Shown: positions 1 to 6,416, counted from the first letter of the stretch. The stretch is DNA of 6,847 bases from Candidatus Omnitrophota bacterium (GCA_016867055.1 VGKN01000085.1:1-6847); one strand, 5' to 3'. The notes: generated by a model from the sequence alone, not told the origin. Numbers and translations are program-made.

Positions 1-752
1 CAAGTCTACACAAAGTTCCTTCCATTAAAATAGGTTTTAGGGGAGAAACAACTCTGCATCCGGAGCTTCCCAAGATGGTAAAGTATGCTAAAGAAAAAGG
101 CATTATGGAAATTCAATTTAATACAAACGGCCTTCTTTTAGACAAGGCGCTGGCGAAACAACTGGTTAAGGCGGGAACTGACAGGATTATATTTTCTCTG
201 GATGGTCTGCGTCCTGCCACTTATAATATGATAAGGATAGGTTCTGATTATAGAATTGTTACACAAAATATCAAAAACCTTATTAAAATCAGAGATTCTA
301 TAGGTATGAAGAAACCCATTGTCAGAATTCAGATGGTGTGTTTTAAGGCGACAAAAGATGAAGTGATAGATTTTGTAATACATTGGAAGAGAATAGTAAA
401 CAGAATTAATCTTATAAGGTATAAAAAACCAATAACTACGGGTTATGATAGACGCAGACTCTCAAACATTCCAACAAAAAGCCTTCCTTGCAGGCAGTTG
501 TGGCAGAGACTGGCAGTGCTATGGAATGGTGAGGTAGTAATGTGTTGCGGTGATTATAAGGCGGAGATGTCCTTAGGCAGTATTTATAAAAAAAGTTTAT
601 TAAAAATATGGAGAAGCAAAAAATTAAACAGAGTTCGTAATCTTCATAGTCAGATGAGGATGGATGAAATATCCTTATGTCGCAGATGCGAAATCAACAA
701 GGTAAGCGAGGATGGAGATTGGTCATGGCTAATTGGAAAGGAAAACATATGA
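1..752 (+). CDS. Radical SAM protein with C-terminal SPASM-type domain (5' partial)
   Basis: The reading frame is open from base 3, so the ATG at 75 is internal and the true start lies left of the window. The stretch before it reads GFRGETTLHPELPK, which matches the radical SAM 'GGE' region (usually GGEPLLHPEL), here with Arg for the first Gly. It is followed by the family's TNG (FNTNGLLL) and SLDG (FSLDGLRPATY) strands. The CxxxCxxC motif that binds the SAM-cleaving 4Fe-4S cluster would lie upstream and is not visible. The C-terminal part has a SPASM-like cysteine set: Cys codons at 489, 543, 546, 678 and 687 (the last two form CRRC), with LWNGEVVMCCGDY and LGSIYKKSLLKIW, typical of domains that bind an auxiliary cluster. 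Such proteins do radical chemistry on peptides or small molecules and are also common in glycan loci. The substrate cannot be read from sequence. The fold is fairly certain and the role is unknown. Confidence 0.88.
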   Translation, partial: SLHKVPSIKIGFRGETTLHPELPKMVKYAKEKGIMEIQFNTNGLLLDKALAKQLVKAGTDRIIFSLDGLRPATYNMIRIGSDYRIVTQNIKNLIKIRDSIGMKKPIVRIQMVCFKATKDEVIDFVIHWKRIVNRINLIRYKKPITTGYDRRRLSNIPTKSLPCRQLWQRLAVLWNGEVVMCCGDYKAEMSLGSIYKKSLLKIWRSKKLNRVRNLHSQMRMDEISLCRRCEINKVSEDGDWSWLIGKENI

Positions 753-847
753 ACCCTGTTAGGACTTTTTCGCCATGCACTTTAAAGAGCGGTAAACGCA
801 GAATTGTTACAGATATTTATATTATAGAAGATTATATCAATTCTTAA
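749..847 (+). CDS. Possible small ORF (32 aa), doubtful
   Basis: A 32-codon frame starts at an ATG that overlaps the stop of the radical SAM gene in an ATGA arrangement and ends at TAA 845-847. A good Shine-Dalgarno match, AAAGGA at 737-742, lies 6 bases before the ATG, so coupled translation is possible. The peptide begins MNPVRTFSPCTLKSGKRR and ends in an acidic, isoleucine-rich tail (IVTDIYIIEDYINS). I do not recognise a family. Its first codons (Asn-Pro-Val-Arg) are simply the translation of a short repeat that recurs at 1608, so the frame may be an accident of repeat sequence. It fills most of the gap before the next gene. Confidence 0.22.
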   Translation: MNPVRTFSPCTLKSGKRRIVTDIYIIEDYINS

Positions 848-871
848 ACTATCCGGAGGTTCTAACGAGGT
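753..871. repeat. Spacer bounded by imperfect inverted-repeat arms
   Basis: The spacer between the radical SAM gene and the cytidylyltransferase gene begins with ACCCTGTTAGGA (753-764) and ends with TTCTAACGAGGT (860-871). The reverse complement of the second is ACCTCGTTAGAA, which matches the first at 9 of 12 positions including a GTTAG core. The left arm begins immediately after the stop codon, and the right arm sits between the ribosome binding site and the GTG start of the next gene. The same motif makes up the hairpin at 1612-1637, so it looks like a dispersed intergenic repeat or a degenerate miniature element. Whether it is mobile is inference. Confidence 0.4.
855..859 (+). promoter_or_regulatory. 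Ribosome binding site for the cytidylyltransferase gene
   Basis: GGAGG lies 10 bases before the GTG at 870 and supports that non-ATG start, which is also where the family's N-terminal beta strand begins. Confidence 0.6.
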
Positions 872-1607
872 GAAAATCTCAGCAGTCATAGTATCGCGGA
901 TGGGCTCATCCAGATTGCCTGGAAAGGCATTAAGGGAGGTTATGGGAAAGCCACTGCTTCAACATCTGATAGAAAGAGTAAAACATTCTAAGTTTATTGA
1001 AGATATTGTAGTGGCAACTTCCGTAAAGAAGGAAGATGAGGTAATACTTGCACTTGCAAAGAGTTGCGGCGTTAACTCATTTGCGGGCAGCGAAGATGAT
1101 GTGCTTGACCGCGTTACAAAAGCTGCTAGGTCTATTCATACCGATGTAACTGTTATGATAAATGGAGATAGGCCCCTTATAGATCCTTCTATAATTGACT
1201 ATGTTGTTAAAAAATATATTACAGAAAAACCTGATTTTGCATGTAACAACATAAAACCTACATTTCCCCGTGGACAAGTTGTTGAAGTCTTTGGCACAGA
1301 TTTGCTTGGGTCAATTGCAAATAACAATCATGATCCTTTTATTAGAGAGCATGTTACCCTTGATTTCTATGAGAATCCAAAGCGTTATAAGCTTCTTAAT
1401 GTAGAAGCTCCGCCTGAATGGCATATGCCTGACTTAAGGTTATGCCTTGATACCCAGGAAGACCTTGAGCTTATCCGTAGAGTGTGCGAAGAATTATATC
1501 CTAAAAACCCGTATTTTGGACTTAAAGAGATAATCGTACTGATTAAGTCTAAACCAGAGCTTAAAGAAATAAACAGCCACATAAAACAGAAGGGCGCAAG
1601 GGAGTAA
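870..1607 (+). CDS. SpsF-like cytidylyltransferase (CMP-Kdo/CMP-acylneuraminate synthetase family)
   Basis: This 245-residue protein belongs to the cytidylyltransferase family that activates acidic sugars as CMP-sugars (SpsF / NeuA / KdsB relatives); it acts in the cytosol. The nucleotide-binding signature SRMGSSRLPGKAL covers residues 9-21. It is followed by IVVATS (46-51), FAGSEDDVLDRV (71-82), the metal-binding region INGDRPLIDP (97-106), IREHVT (157-162) and LCLDTQEDL (190-198), in the order usual for SpsF proteins. The metal-site motif is normally GDCPLIDP; here Arg replaces Cys, while the Asp is kept. The length is normal for the family. Translation starts at GTG 870, directly before the KISAVIVSRM strand, with GGAGG upstream. 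The Kdo-transferase-like gene downstream fits as the user of a CMP-activated ulosonic acid. The exact sugar is not known, and many SpsF-annotated proteins are biochemically uncharacterised. Confidence 0.87.
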   Translation: MKISAVIVSRMGSSRLPGKALREVMGKPLLQHLIERVKHSKFIEDIVVATSVKKEDEVILALAKSCGVNSFAGSEDDVLDRVTKAARSIHTDVTVMINGDRPLIDPSIIDYVVKKYITEKPDFACNNIKPTFPRGQVVEVFGTDLLGSIANNNHDPFIREHVTLDFYENPKRYKLLNVEAPPEWHMPDLRLCLDTQEDLELIRRVCEELYPKNPYFGLKEIIVLIKSKPELKEINSHIKQKGARE

Positions 1608-1611
1608 ACCC

Positions 1612-1637
1612 CGTTAGAGATTTTGCAATTTCTAACG
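1612..1637. repeat. Intergenic hairpin made of the GTTAG repeat
   Basis: CGTTAGAGATT (1612-1622) pairs with AATTTCTAACG (1627-1637) across a 4-base loop, giving an 11-bp stem with one G-T wobble. It begins 5 bases after the stop codon of the cytidylyltransferase gene. The flanking left arm ACCCCGTTAG (1608-1617) matches the repeat arms at 753-764 and 860-871. No T-run follows directly (the nearest, TTTTT, is at 1655-1659), so it is a poor intrinsic terminator. An RNA-processing or stability element, or a repeat copy, is more likely. Confidence 0.55.
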
Positions 1638-1683
1638 CTATGTTGCCTGCGGTGTTTTTGACCACCATTGGCTTTGTAAGGTA

Positions 1684-2343
1684 ATGATTACCCCAGAATT
1701 TCAAGCTAACTTCTCTAAGCGACCAAAATTTATGTTTAGTAAAATTCATAGGTTATATCAAATACTTGCCGAAGATGGCCTGATAAAACTTTTGTGTTAT
1801 CTTTTTTATAGAGTGCGCAATGGGATATGCCGCGTAGAATTAATACTTAGAGGTGTAAGAGTTGGCAGAGACAATTTTTACTACGGCAGGGTAGAGACAA
1901 TTTTCCATAATGGTGGAAAAATAAAGTTAGGCAGTAGAAATAATTTCGCAAAATACGTTTTATTTAAAGTTGGTCCGAAGGGCGAAATTATTGTAGGGAA
2001 CAGTTGTACTATATCCCGTTTTTGTTTTTTACAGGCTTCTTCTAAGATTGTCTTAGAGGACGGTGTAATCTTGGCACCATTTGTTCATATAGTTGATAGC
2101 GACCATAATATTGAAGAAAAAAGTGATTTACCTATAAGAAAGTTAGATGAGATTAAGGGAATAAAAACCTCTCCGATTACCATTAAAAGAAATGCCTGGA
2201 TAGGGAGCAGTTCTGTTGTGTTAAAAGGGGTTACTATAGGCGAGGGTGCAGTAGTGGGAGCAGGCTCAGTTGTTACCAGAGATATACCTGCCAATGCTGT
2301 GGCAGTTGGAGTTCCCTGCAAGGTAATAAAAATGAGAAAATGA
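1684..2343 (+). CDS. Hexapeptide-repeat (left-handed beta-helix) acyltransferase
   Basis: This 219-residue protein is an O- or N-acyltransferase of the WbbJ / maltose-acetyltransferase type, which normally moves an acetyl group from acetyl-CoA to a sugar. Residues from about 60 on form the beta-helix, with repeats such as IVGNSCTIS, IVLEDGVILA and, near the end, AWIGSSSVVLKGVTIGEGAVVGAGSVVTRDIP. The likely catalytic His is H141 in VDSDHN. The C-terminal AVGVPCKVIK is the usual closing motif. The first 60 residues are a mixed basic and hydrophobic segment that could hold the protein at the membrane or help it form a trimer. The start is uncertain: ATG 1684 has TAAGG only 2 bases upstream, and ATG 1732 (MFSKIHRLYQ) also lacks a good site. 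It lies 9 bases before the glycosyltransferase gene. The acceptor sugar cannot be inferred. Confidence 0.87.
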   Translation: MITPEFQANFSKRPKFMFSKIHRLYQILAEDGLIKLLCYLFYRVRNGICRVELILRGVRVGRDNFYYGRVETIFHNGGKIKLGSRNNFAKYVLFKVGPKGEIIVGNSCTISRFCFLQASSKIVLEDGVILAPFVHIVDSDHNIEEKSDLPIRKLDEIKGIKTSPITIKRNAWIGSSSVVLKGVTIGEGAVVGAGSVVTRDIPANAVAVGVPCKVIKMRK

Positions 2344-2347
2344 GAGG
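2342..2347 (+). promoter_or_regulatory. Ribosome binding site supporting the TTG start at 2353
   Basis: GAGAGG overlaps the stop codon of the acyltransferase gene and lies 5 bases before TTG 2353. No in-frame ATG occurs until far inside the conserved domain, so this site decides the start. Confidence 0.55.
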
Positions 2348-2352
2348 TTGCA

Positions 2353-3696
2353 TTGTTTAGAAATTCATTTTCTGGTTTATTAAGCCATATACGTTATTCT
2401 GCAGAGCCCTATTTTTATGCACCTTTCACTTTTGTTAAGAGAGTTTTGTTCTGTAATAATAAGCACGATTATAACAGGGTTTTATTTTTTAATAGATGGG
2501 GTTTTATACCCCAGAAACTTGTCGAGAAGGTATCAGGTAAAAAAACTATATGGATAGATGCCCTCTCTGGTGGAGAGGTAACTCAGATTGTTACATTCTG
2601 TAAATTATTAAAGGAAAGTTTACCCGGCCTCAATATAATATTATCAACCAACAATGACTATTCCATGAAGTTTGCAAAGAGAAATATTGAAGGGTTGGAT
2701 TATGTATTTGACTCTCCATGGGATTTAAAATGGGTTGTAAAGAGGGTGCTTAAGAAGATAAAACCACAACTTGTTATTTTTGTGGAGGGGGCGTATCTTC
2801 CGATCTTAGTTAAGCAGGCACGCAGGATGAATATAAAGACTATTTTAGTCAGTGCGCTTATGAGAGACAAATGGTTACTCCATAATCATTATTTCTATCG
2901 CCGTTATTTTTTTCTTAATCCTTTTAAAAACCTTGATTATATCCTTGTAAAGTCTAAGTTAGATTACGAGTGTCTTATTCGGGCTGGAATAAATAAAGAA
3001 AAAATTTTCATAACCGGAAACTTAAAGTTTGACACCCAATTTTTGTCAGTTTCAGAGAATGAGGTTCGCCAATTAAAAAATGATTTGCAGATTAAAGAGA
3101 GCGAATTTATTCTTGTAGCAGGAAGCATTCACTCTCAAGAAGAGAAATTGATTATAGAAACATATCATTTGCTTAAACAAAAAAATATTAAGGTGAGACT
3201 GATTATAGTTCCCAGATACAATCACTTCATTCCAAATATTATAAAAGCCCTTAATTTCTATAATTATCCCTATATATTAAGGAGTAAAATTTTAAAAAAA
3301 GATATTAAACCAGAAGAGGTAATTATTGTAGATACATTTGGAGAACTTATGTATTTATACGCCTTATCCACTATGATTGTCGTGGGTGGTAGTTTTGTGC
3401 TTCGCAATCCTTGCGGATTTGGCCAAAACATTATTGAACCCCTTTTGCATTTTAAACCCATCTTTTTTGGTCCACATATGGAGCAATTTAGGGAGATTAC
3501 CGATAGGCTTCTGGCTGTATGGTGTGGTTTAGAAACAAGAAATGCCAGCGAACTTAGCGAAAATATAATACATCTGTTAAGCAATAGTTCTCTCCGTCAA
3601 AATATCGTTTCAACAATGAAAGAGATAATTTTAGAAAACAGTGAAAGCATAACAAAAAATGTGGATTTTATAAAGGATGAAGCTTACAGAAATTGA
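2353..3696 (+). CDS. Divergent Kdo-transferase-like glycosyltransferase (WaaA/KdtA family)
   Basis: This 447-residue protein has the two-domain GT-B layout of 3-deoxy-D-manno-octulosonate transferase, the inner-membrane-associated enzyme that adds Kdo from CMP-Kdo to lipid A precursor. Family landmarks appear in order: NRWGF (47-51); IWIDALSGGEV (66-76), where E75 matches the catalytic Glu of the usual HAVSVGE; an acidic FVEGAYLP; TGNLKFD (to 227); GSIHSQEE (257-264; usually GSTHxGEE); VPRYNHF; DTFGEL (327-332); GGS (345-347); GQNIIEP (357-363); and GPHMEQF (373-379). Several motifs depart from the norm: HA becomes DA, PRHPER becomes PRYNHF, and GGHN becomes GFGQN. The usual N-terminal membrane helix is not obvious. 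These changes suggest a specialised paralogue using another CMP-ulosonic acid or acceptor rather than the housekeeping enzyme, which is inference. The start codon is TTG. The end overlaps the methyltransferase gene by 20 bases. Confidence 0.85.
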   Translation: MFRNSFSGLLSHIRYSAEPYFYAPFTFVKRVLFCNNKHDYNRVLFFNRWGFIPQKLVEKVSGKKTIWIDALSGGEVTQIVTFCKLLKESLPGLNIILSTNNDYSMKFAKRNIEGLDYVFDSPWDLKWVVKRVLKKIKPQLVIFVEGAYLPILVKQARRMNIKTILVSALMRDKWLLHNHYFYRRYFFLNPFKNLDYILVKSKLDYECLIRAGINKEKIFITGNLKFDTQFLSVSENEVRQLKNDLQIKESEFILVAGSIHSQEEKLIIETYHLLKQKNIKVRLIIVPRYNHFIPNIIKALNFYNYPYILRSKILKKDIKPEEVIIVDTFGELMYLYALSTMIVVGGSFVLRNPCGFGQNIIEPLLHFKPIFFGPHMEQFREITDRLLAVWCGLETRNASELSENIIHLLSNSSLRQNIVSTMKEIILENSESITKNVDFIKDEAYRN

Positions 3697-4660
3697 AAGA
3701 TTGTACAGAATCGCTTCTAAGGAATTAAAAGATAAAGAGAATTTTCCAGCCCACTTTTTATATAAAAAGATAGAAATGGAAAATATATTCAAAAAGGTTA
3801 TCCCTAAGACAGGCGGTATCTGTCTTGAGATAGGCTGCGGAAATGGCTTTCAGTCAGCCTTATTGAGTTGTTTTGCCAAGAGGCTTGTTGCGACAGACCT
3901 TTATCATTTTGATCAAAAGACGCATACAATGGGTATGGCATTGGCAAAGGACTTAAACAAGTATTTGAACAGAAGCAATGTAAGGTTTGTTGCATGCTCT
4001 GCTACTATGCTTTCGTTTAAACCTAATTCCTTTGATTTTATCCTTATCAATTCAGCCCTTGAGCACATTGAGGACAAAAAGAAGGCTGTAGAGGAAATAT
4101 TCTATGCTCTATGTCCAGGAGGAGTGGTTGTAGTAGGGGTTCCAAATTTTATAACAGATTTTTTTCTATTCACCCATCTTTATTTATATATTATAAAGAG
4201 GATATTTGATATAGTATGCATAAAGTTTTTTAAAAGAAAACCAAAAGATGCAAATATATTTTCGAAAAGTTACAATAATTCAAATAGAAATTTAGCTAGC
4301 ATTTGGTCTTCCTTTAGGAAAAATTATCCCTCCTTTCCATTTCCCGTGCCGCATGGCGATTGGAAAGATAGAAACGGCAAACTGTCTTTTTTCGAAGAAT
4401 TTAAAAATTCATTTCCATGGAAATGGGAACAATTGCTTAAAAGCTCAGGCCTTAGGGTTATAAAAACATTCGCGCTTCTCTTTGTACCCTTTCCAATTTT
4501 TGAGCCATTTTCAACGCGCCTCTGGATTTGGTTTCATAATTCCATAAAAAAAATACACTTTGTTCTCTGCGATTCTGTACTGAAGTATTTCTCTATAACA
4601 TATTGTCTTATAGCTAAGAAGGAGTTAATATGGGAAAGAGAGAACCATCCATTAAGATAG
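3677..4660 (+). CDS. Class I SAM-dependent methyltransferase
   Basis: This 327-residue protein carries a Methyltransf_11-type Rossmann domain. Motif I is LEIGCGNG (50-57), the acidic end of strand 2 is ATDLY (D74), the motif around strand 4 is FDFILINSALEHIED (119-133), and the post-motif is LCPGGVVVVGVPN (145-157). A strongly hydrophobic, aromatic segment follows (about 158-185), and a further hydrophobic region lies near the C-terminus (about 267-300). Both could form membrane-associated helices, which would suit a lipid-linked glycan substrate; this is inference. Embedded between glycan enzymes, it may methylate a sugar or another surface component. The gene overlaps the preceding one by 20 bases and the following one by 31 bases, suggesting coupled translation. 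AAGG abuts the ATG at 3677, so ribosome entry may depend on coupling. ATG 3776 is an alternative start, but it would lose a plausible N-terminal helix. Confidence 0.85.
   Translation: MKLTEIERLYRIASKELKDKENFPAHFLYKKIEMENIFKKVIPKTGGICLEIGCGNGFQSALLSCFAKRLVATDLYHFDQKTHTMGMALAKDLNKYLNRSNVRFVACSATMLSFKPNSFDFILINSALEHIEDKKKAVEEIFYALCPGGVVVVGVPNFITDFFLFTHLYLYIIKRIFDIVCIKFFKRKPKDANIFSKSYNNSNRNLASIWSSFRKNYPSFPFPVPHGDWKDRNGKLSFFEEFKNSFPWKWEQLLKSSGLRVIKTFALLFVPFPIFEPFSTRLWIWFHNSIKKIHFVLCDSVLKYFSITYCLIAKKELIWERENHPLR
4619..4624 (+). promoter_or_regulatory. Ribosome binding site for the dehydrogenase gene
   Basis: AAGGAG lies 5 bases before ATG 4630, inside the 3' end of the methyltransferase gene. It supports this start and the 31-base overlap. 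Confidence 0.7.
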
Positions 4661-5658
4661 GTATCATTGGCTGTGGTTACTGGGGTCCTAACCTTGTGAG
4701 GAATTTTAGCGCTGTAGATGACTGCTACGTAAAATTCTGTTGCGATATTGATGCCAACCGACTTAGGTACATTCAACGTCTTTATCCTTTTTTAGAAGTT
4801 ACAAGAGAATACCAAAAAATAATTGATAGTCCCGATGTAGATGTTATTGTTATCGCTACCCCCGTTTCTACTCATTTTCCTATAGCGATAAAAGCCCTAA
4901 ATGCAGGAAAGGATGTGTGGATAGAAAAACCTATGACTACTAGCGTAAAGGAGGCTCAGATTTTGATTAAGGAAGCGGAGAAACGTAAGCGTATAATATT
5001 CGTTGACCATACCTTTATTTATACAGGTGCTATCAGGAAGATTAAAGAGATTATCAAAAGCAATGCACTTGGAAGGATACTATATTTTGATTCGGTTCGT
5101 ATAAATCTGGGTCTTTTCCAACACGATGTCAATGTAGTATGGGATCTTGCTCCTCATGACCTATCAATTATGGATTATCTATTGGAGAAAACCCCTGTAG
5201 GAATTTATGCCACGGGAGTCGGCCACTACAACAATGATATAGAGAATATAGCGTATCTCAGTGTAAAATTTGATAGCGATATGTTGGCGCACTTCCACTT
5301 TAACTGGTTGGCTCCAGTTAAAATACGTCAGATTTTGGTTTGCGGGAGCGAAAAGATGATTTTGTATAACGATATGGAACCCAGCGAAAAGGTGAAGGTT
5401 TTTGACCGCGGAGTGACAATAAATCAGAAGAAAAAAGAAAACATATATCAGACCTTGGTTAGCTATCGCACGGGCGATATTTATTCGCCAAAGATTGATA
5501 CGAAAGAGGCTTTAAGTGTTGCTTGCGAGCATTTTATAGATTGTGTTAAATTAAGAAAGTCGCCTATAACAGATGGTTATTCTGGTTTAAGGGTAACCAA
5601 GATGATTGAGGCTTCTCAAAGGTCTATAAAGAAAAAAGAACACTGGGAACCGATATGA
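4630..5658 (+). CDS. Gfo/Idh/MocA-family NAD(P)-dependent sugar dehydrogenase
   Basis: This 342-residue oxidoreductase has the N-terminal dinucleotide-binding motif GCGYWG (14-19) just after the first strand KIGII, and ATPVSTH in the fourth strand region. The family's EKP (99-101, in WIEKPMTTSV) supplies the conserved Lys. The C-terminal catalytic region contains NVVWDLAPHDLSIMDYLL, with H176 and D177 at the usual active-site positions. The HTFIYTGAIRKIKEII segment is typical of the subgroup found in surface-polysaccharide loci. Known relatives such as WlbA and WbpB oxidise C3 of a UDP-N-acetyl hexosaminuronate before transamination and N-acetylation. The next gene, overlapping by ATGA, encodes a beta-helix acetyltransferase, which matches that logic, but no aminotransferase is in the window. 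The precise substrate is therefore inference. The family assignment is firm and the length is normal. Confidence 0.92.
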   Translation: MGKREPSIKIGIIGCGYWGPNLVRNFSAVDDCYVKFCCDIDANRLRYIQRLYPFLEVTREYQKIIDSPDVDVIVIATPVSTHFPIAIKALNAGKDVWIEKPMTTSVKEAQILIKEAEKRKRIIFVDHTFIYTGAIRKIKEIIKSNALGRILYFDSVRINLGLFQHDVNVVWDLAPHDLSIMDYLLEKTPVGIYATGVGHYNNDIENIAYLSVKFDSDMLAHFHFNWLAPVKIRQILVCGSEKMILYNDMEPSEKVKVFDRGVTINQKKKENIYQTLVSYRTGDIYSPKIDTKEALSVACEHFIDCVKLRKSPITDGYSGLRVTKMIEASQRSIKKKEHWEPI

Positions 5659-6344
5659 AAAATTCAGTTAAGCGCAGAAATTTAAAAGGTGTTGTTTTTG
5701 AAGGTGAAAGTATAATCTATCCAAACGTAAATATAGGGAAAGGCTCTAAGGTGTATGGTCCGTGTGTGCTGGGTAAAACTCCCAGAGATGAAAAGGGTGG
5801 ATTTTATTTAACCATCGGAGAAAATAGTATTATAAGGCCTTTTACTACAATTTATCTGGGAAACGAAATCGGAAGTTATTTTCAGAGCGGTCAAGGTGTT
5901 TCCATAAGAGAGGGTAACAAAATTGGAGACCATGTAAGTATAGGTACTAATTCTGCTATTGAGTTTGACAATGTGATTGGCCATCATACAAGGATTCATT
6001 CAGGATGTTTTGTTGAAATGTGTAATATTGGAAACCACGTGTTTATAGGACCAAATACAGTTTTTACCGATGACCCTCATCCTATGAATTGCCCACGATA
6101 TAAAGATTGTCTCAAGGGAGCAATGGTTTTGGATAGGGCACGGATAGGTGCAAACTGCACTATACTTCCTGGCGTAACTATTGGTTTTGATAGTCTTGTA
6201 GGAGCAGGTTCTGTTGTGACTAAGGATGTGCCAAATAATACAGTGGTTGCAGGGAATCCCGCAAGAGTTATTAATTCTGTTGATAAATTAAAATGTGCCC
6301 CTGGGTTTTTTAAAAGGCCATATCTTTGGGAGCCGTATATGTAA
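5655..6344 (+). CDS. Hexapeptide-repeat N-acetyltransferase (WlbB/WbpD-like)
   Basis: This 229-residue protein is a left-handed beta-helix acyltransferase that probably acetylates the amino group of a UDP-aminosugar in the cytosol. Hexapeptide repeats run nearly throughout, for example VFEGESIIYPNVNIGKGSKV at the start and VTIGFDSLVGAGSVVTKDVP near the end, closing with VAGNPARVI. The insertion loop FTDDPHPMNCPRYKDC holds the candidate catalytic residue H142 and two cysteines (C146, C152) that could form a structural pair or bind a metal. A short tail of about 20 residues (CAPGFFKRPYLWEPYM) follows the helix. The ATG overlaps the stop of the dehydrogenase gene in an ATGA arrangement, with only a weak upstream site (GGGA), so coupled translation is likely. 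The pairing with a Gfo/Idh dehydrogenase supports N-acetyl rather than O-acetyl transfer, which is inference. Confidence 0.88.
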   Translation: MKNSVKRRNLKGVVFEGESIIYPNVNIGKGSKVYGPCVLGKTPRDEKGGFYLTIGENSIIRPFTTIYLGNEIGSYFQSGQGVSIREGNKIGDHVSIGTNSAIEFDNVIGHHTRIHSGCFVEMCNIGNHVFIGPNTVFTDDPHPMNCPRYKDCLKGAMVLDRARIGANCTILPGVTIGFDSLVGAGSVVTKDVPNNTVVAGNPARVINSVDKLKCAPGFFKRPYLWEPYM

Positions 6345-6409
6345 CCCTACTCTCAAATTATCTCACAAATTTTAAACCCTTGATTTCAAACAAGAGAACC
6401 AATAAAATC

Positions 6410-6416
6410 GGGGAGG
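6410..6416 (+). promoter_or_regulatory. Ribosome binding site for the epimerase gene
   Basis: GGGGAGG lies 4 bases before GTG 6421. The ATG at 6419 is followed at once by TGA, so the GTG is the only sensible start. Confidence 0.65.

Noticed and set aside
804..825. TTGTTA followed by TATTAT as a promoter for the cytidylyltransferase gene
   Set aside because: The spacing is only 10 bases, too short for a sigma-70 promoter.
1612..1637. Intrinsic terminator after the cytidylyltransferase gene
   Set aside because: The stem is AT-rich and no T-run follows it directly, so it was annotated as a repeat hairpin.
1640..1684. 14-codon frame MLPAVFLTTIGFVR ending in a TAATG overlap with the acyltransferase start
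   Set aside because: Very short, no ribosome binding site, and its frame continues back through the repeat hairpin (NPVRDF upstream), so it looks like translated repeat or spacer sequence.
2085..2321. Reverse-strand open frame within the first acyltransferase gene
   Set aside because: Its composition is the mirror of hexapeptide-repeat codons, with no ribosome binding site or recognisable domain. The same holds for the other minus-strand frames in this window.
6342..6356. TAACCCTACTCTC after the second acetyltransferase as a further repeat copy
   Set aside because: Only the first six bases match the repeat and the GTTAG core is missing.
6380..6408. TTGATT - 17 bases - TAAAAT, a sigma-70-like promoter before the epimerase gene
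   Set aside because: The spacing and sequence fit, but transcription would start near 6415, inside the GGGGAGG ribosome binding site, which would then be lost from the mRNA. In AT-rich DNA the match is likely chance.
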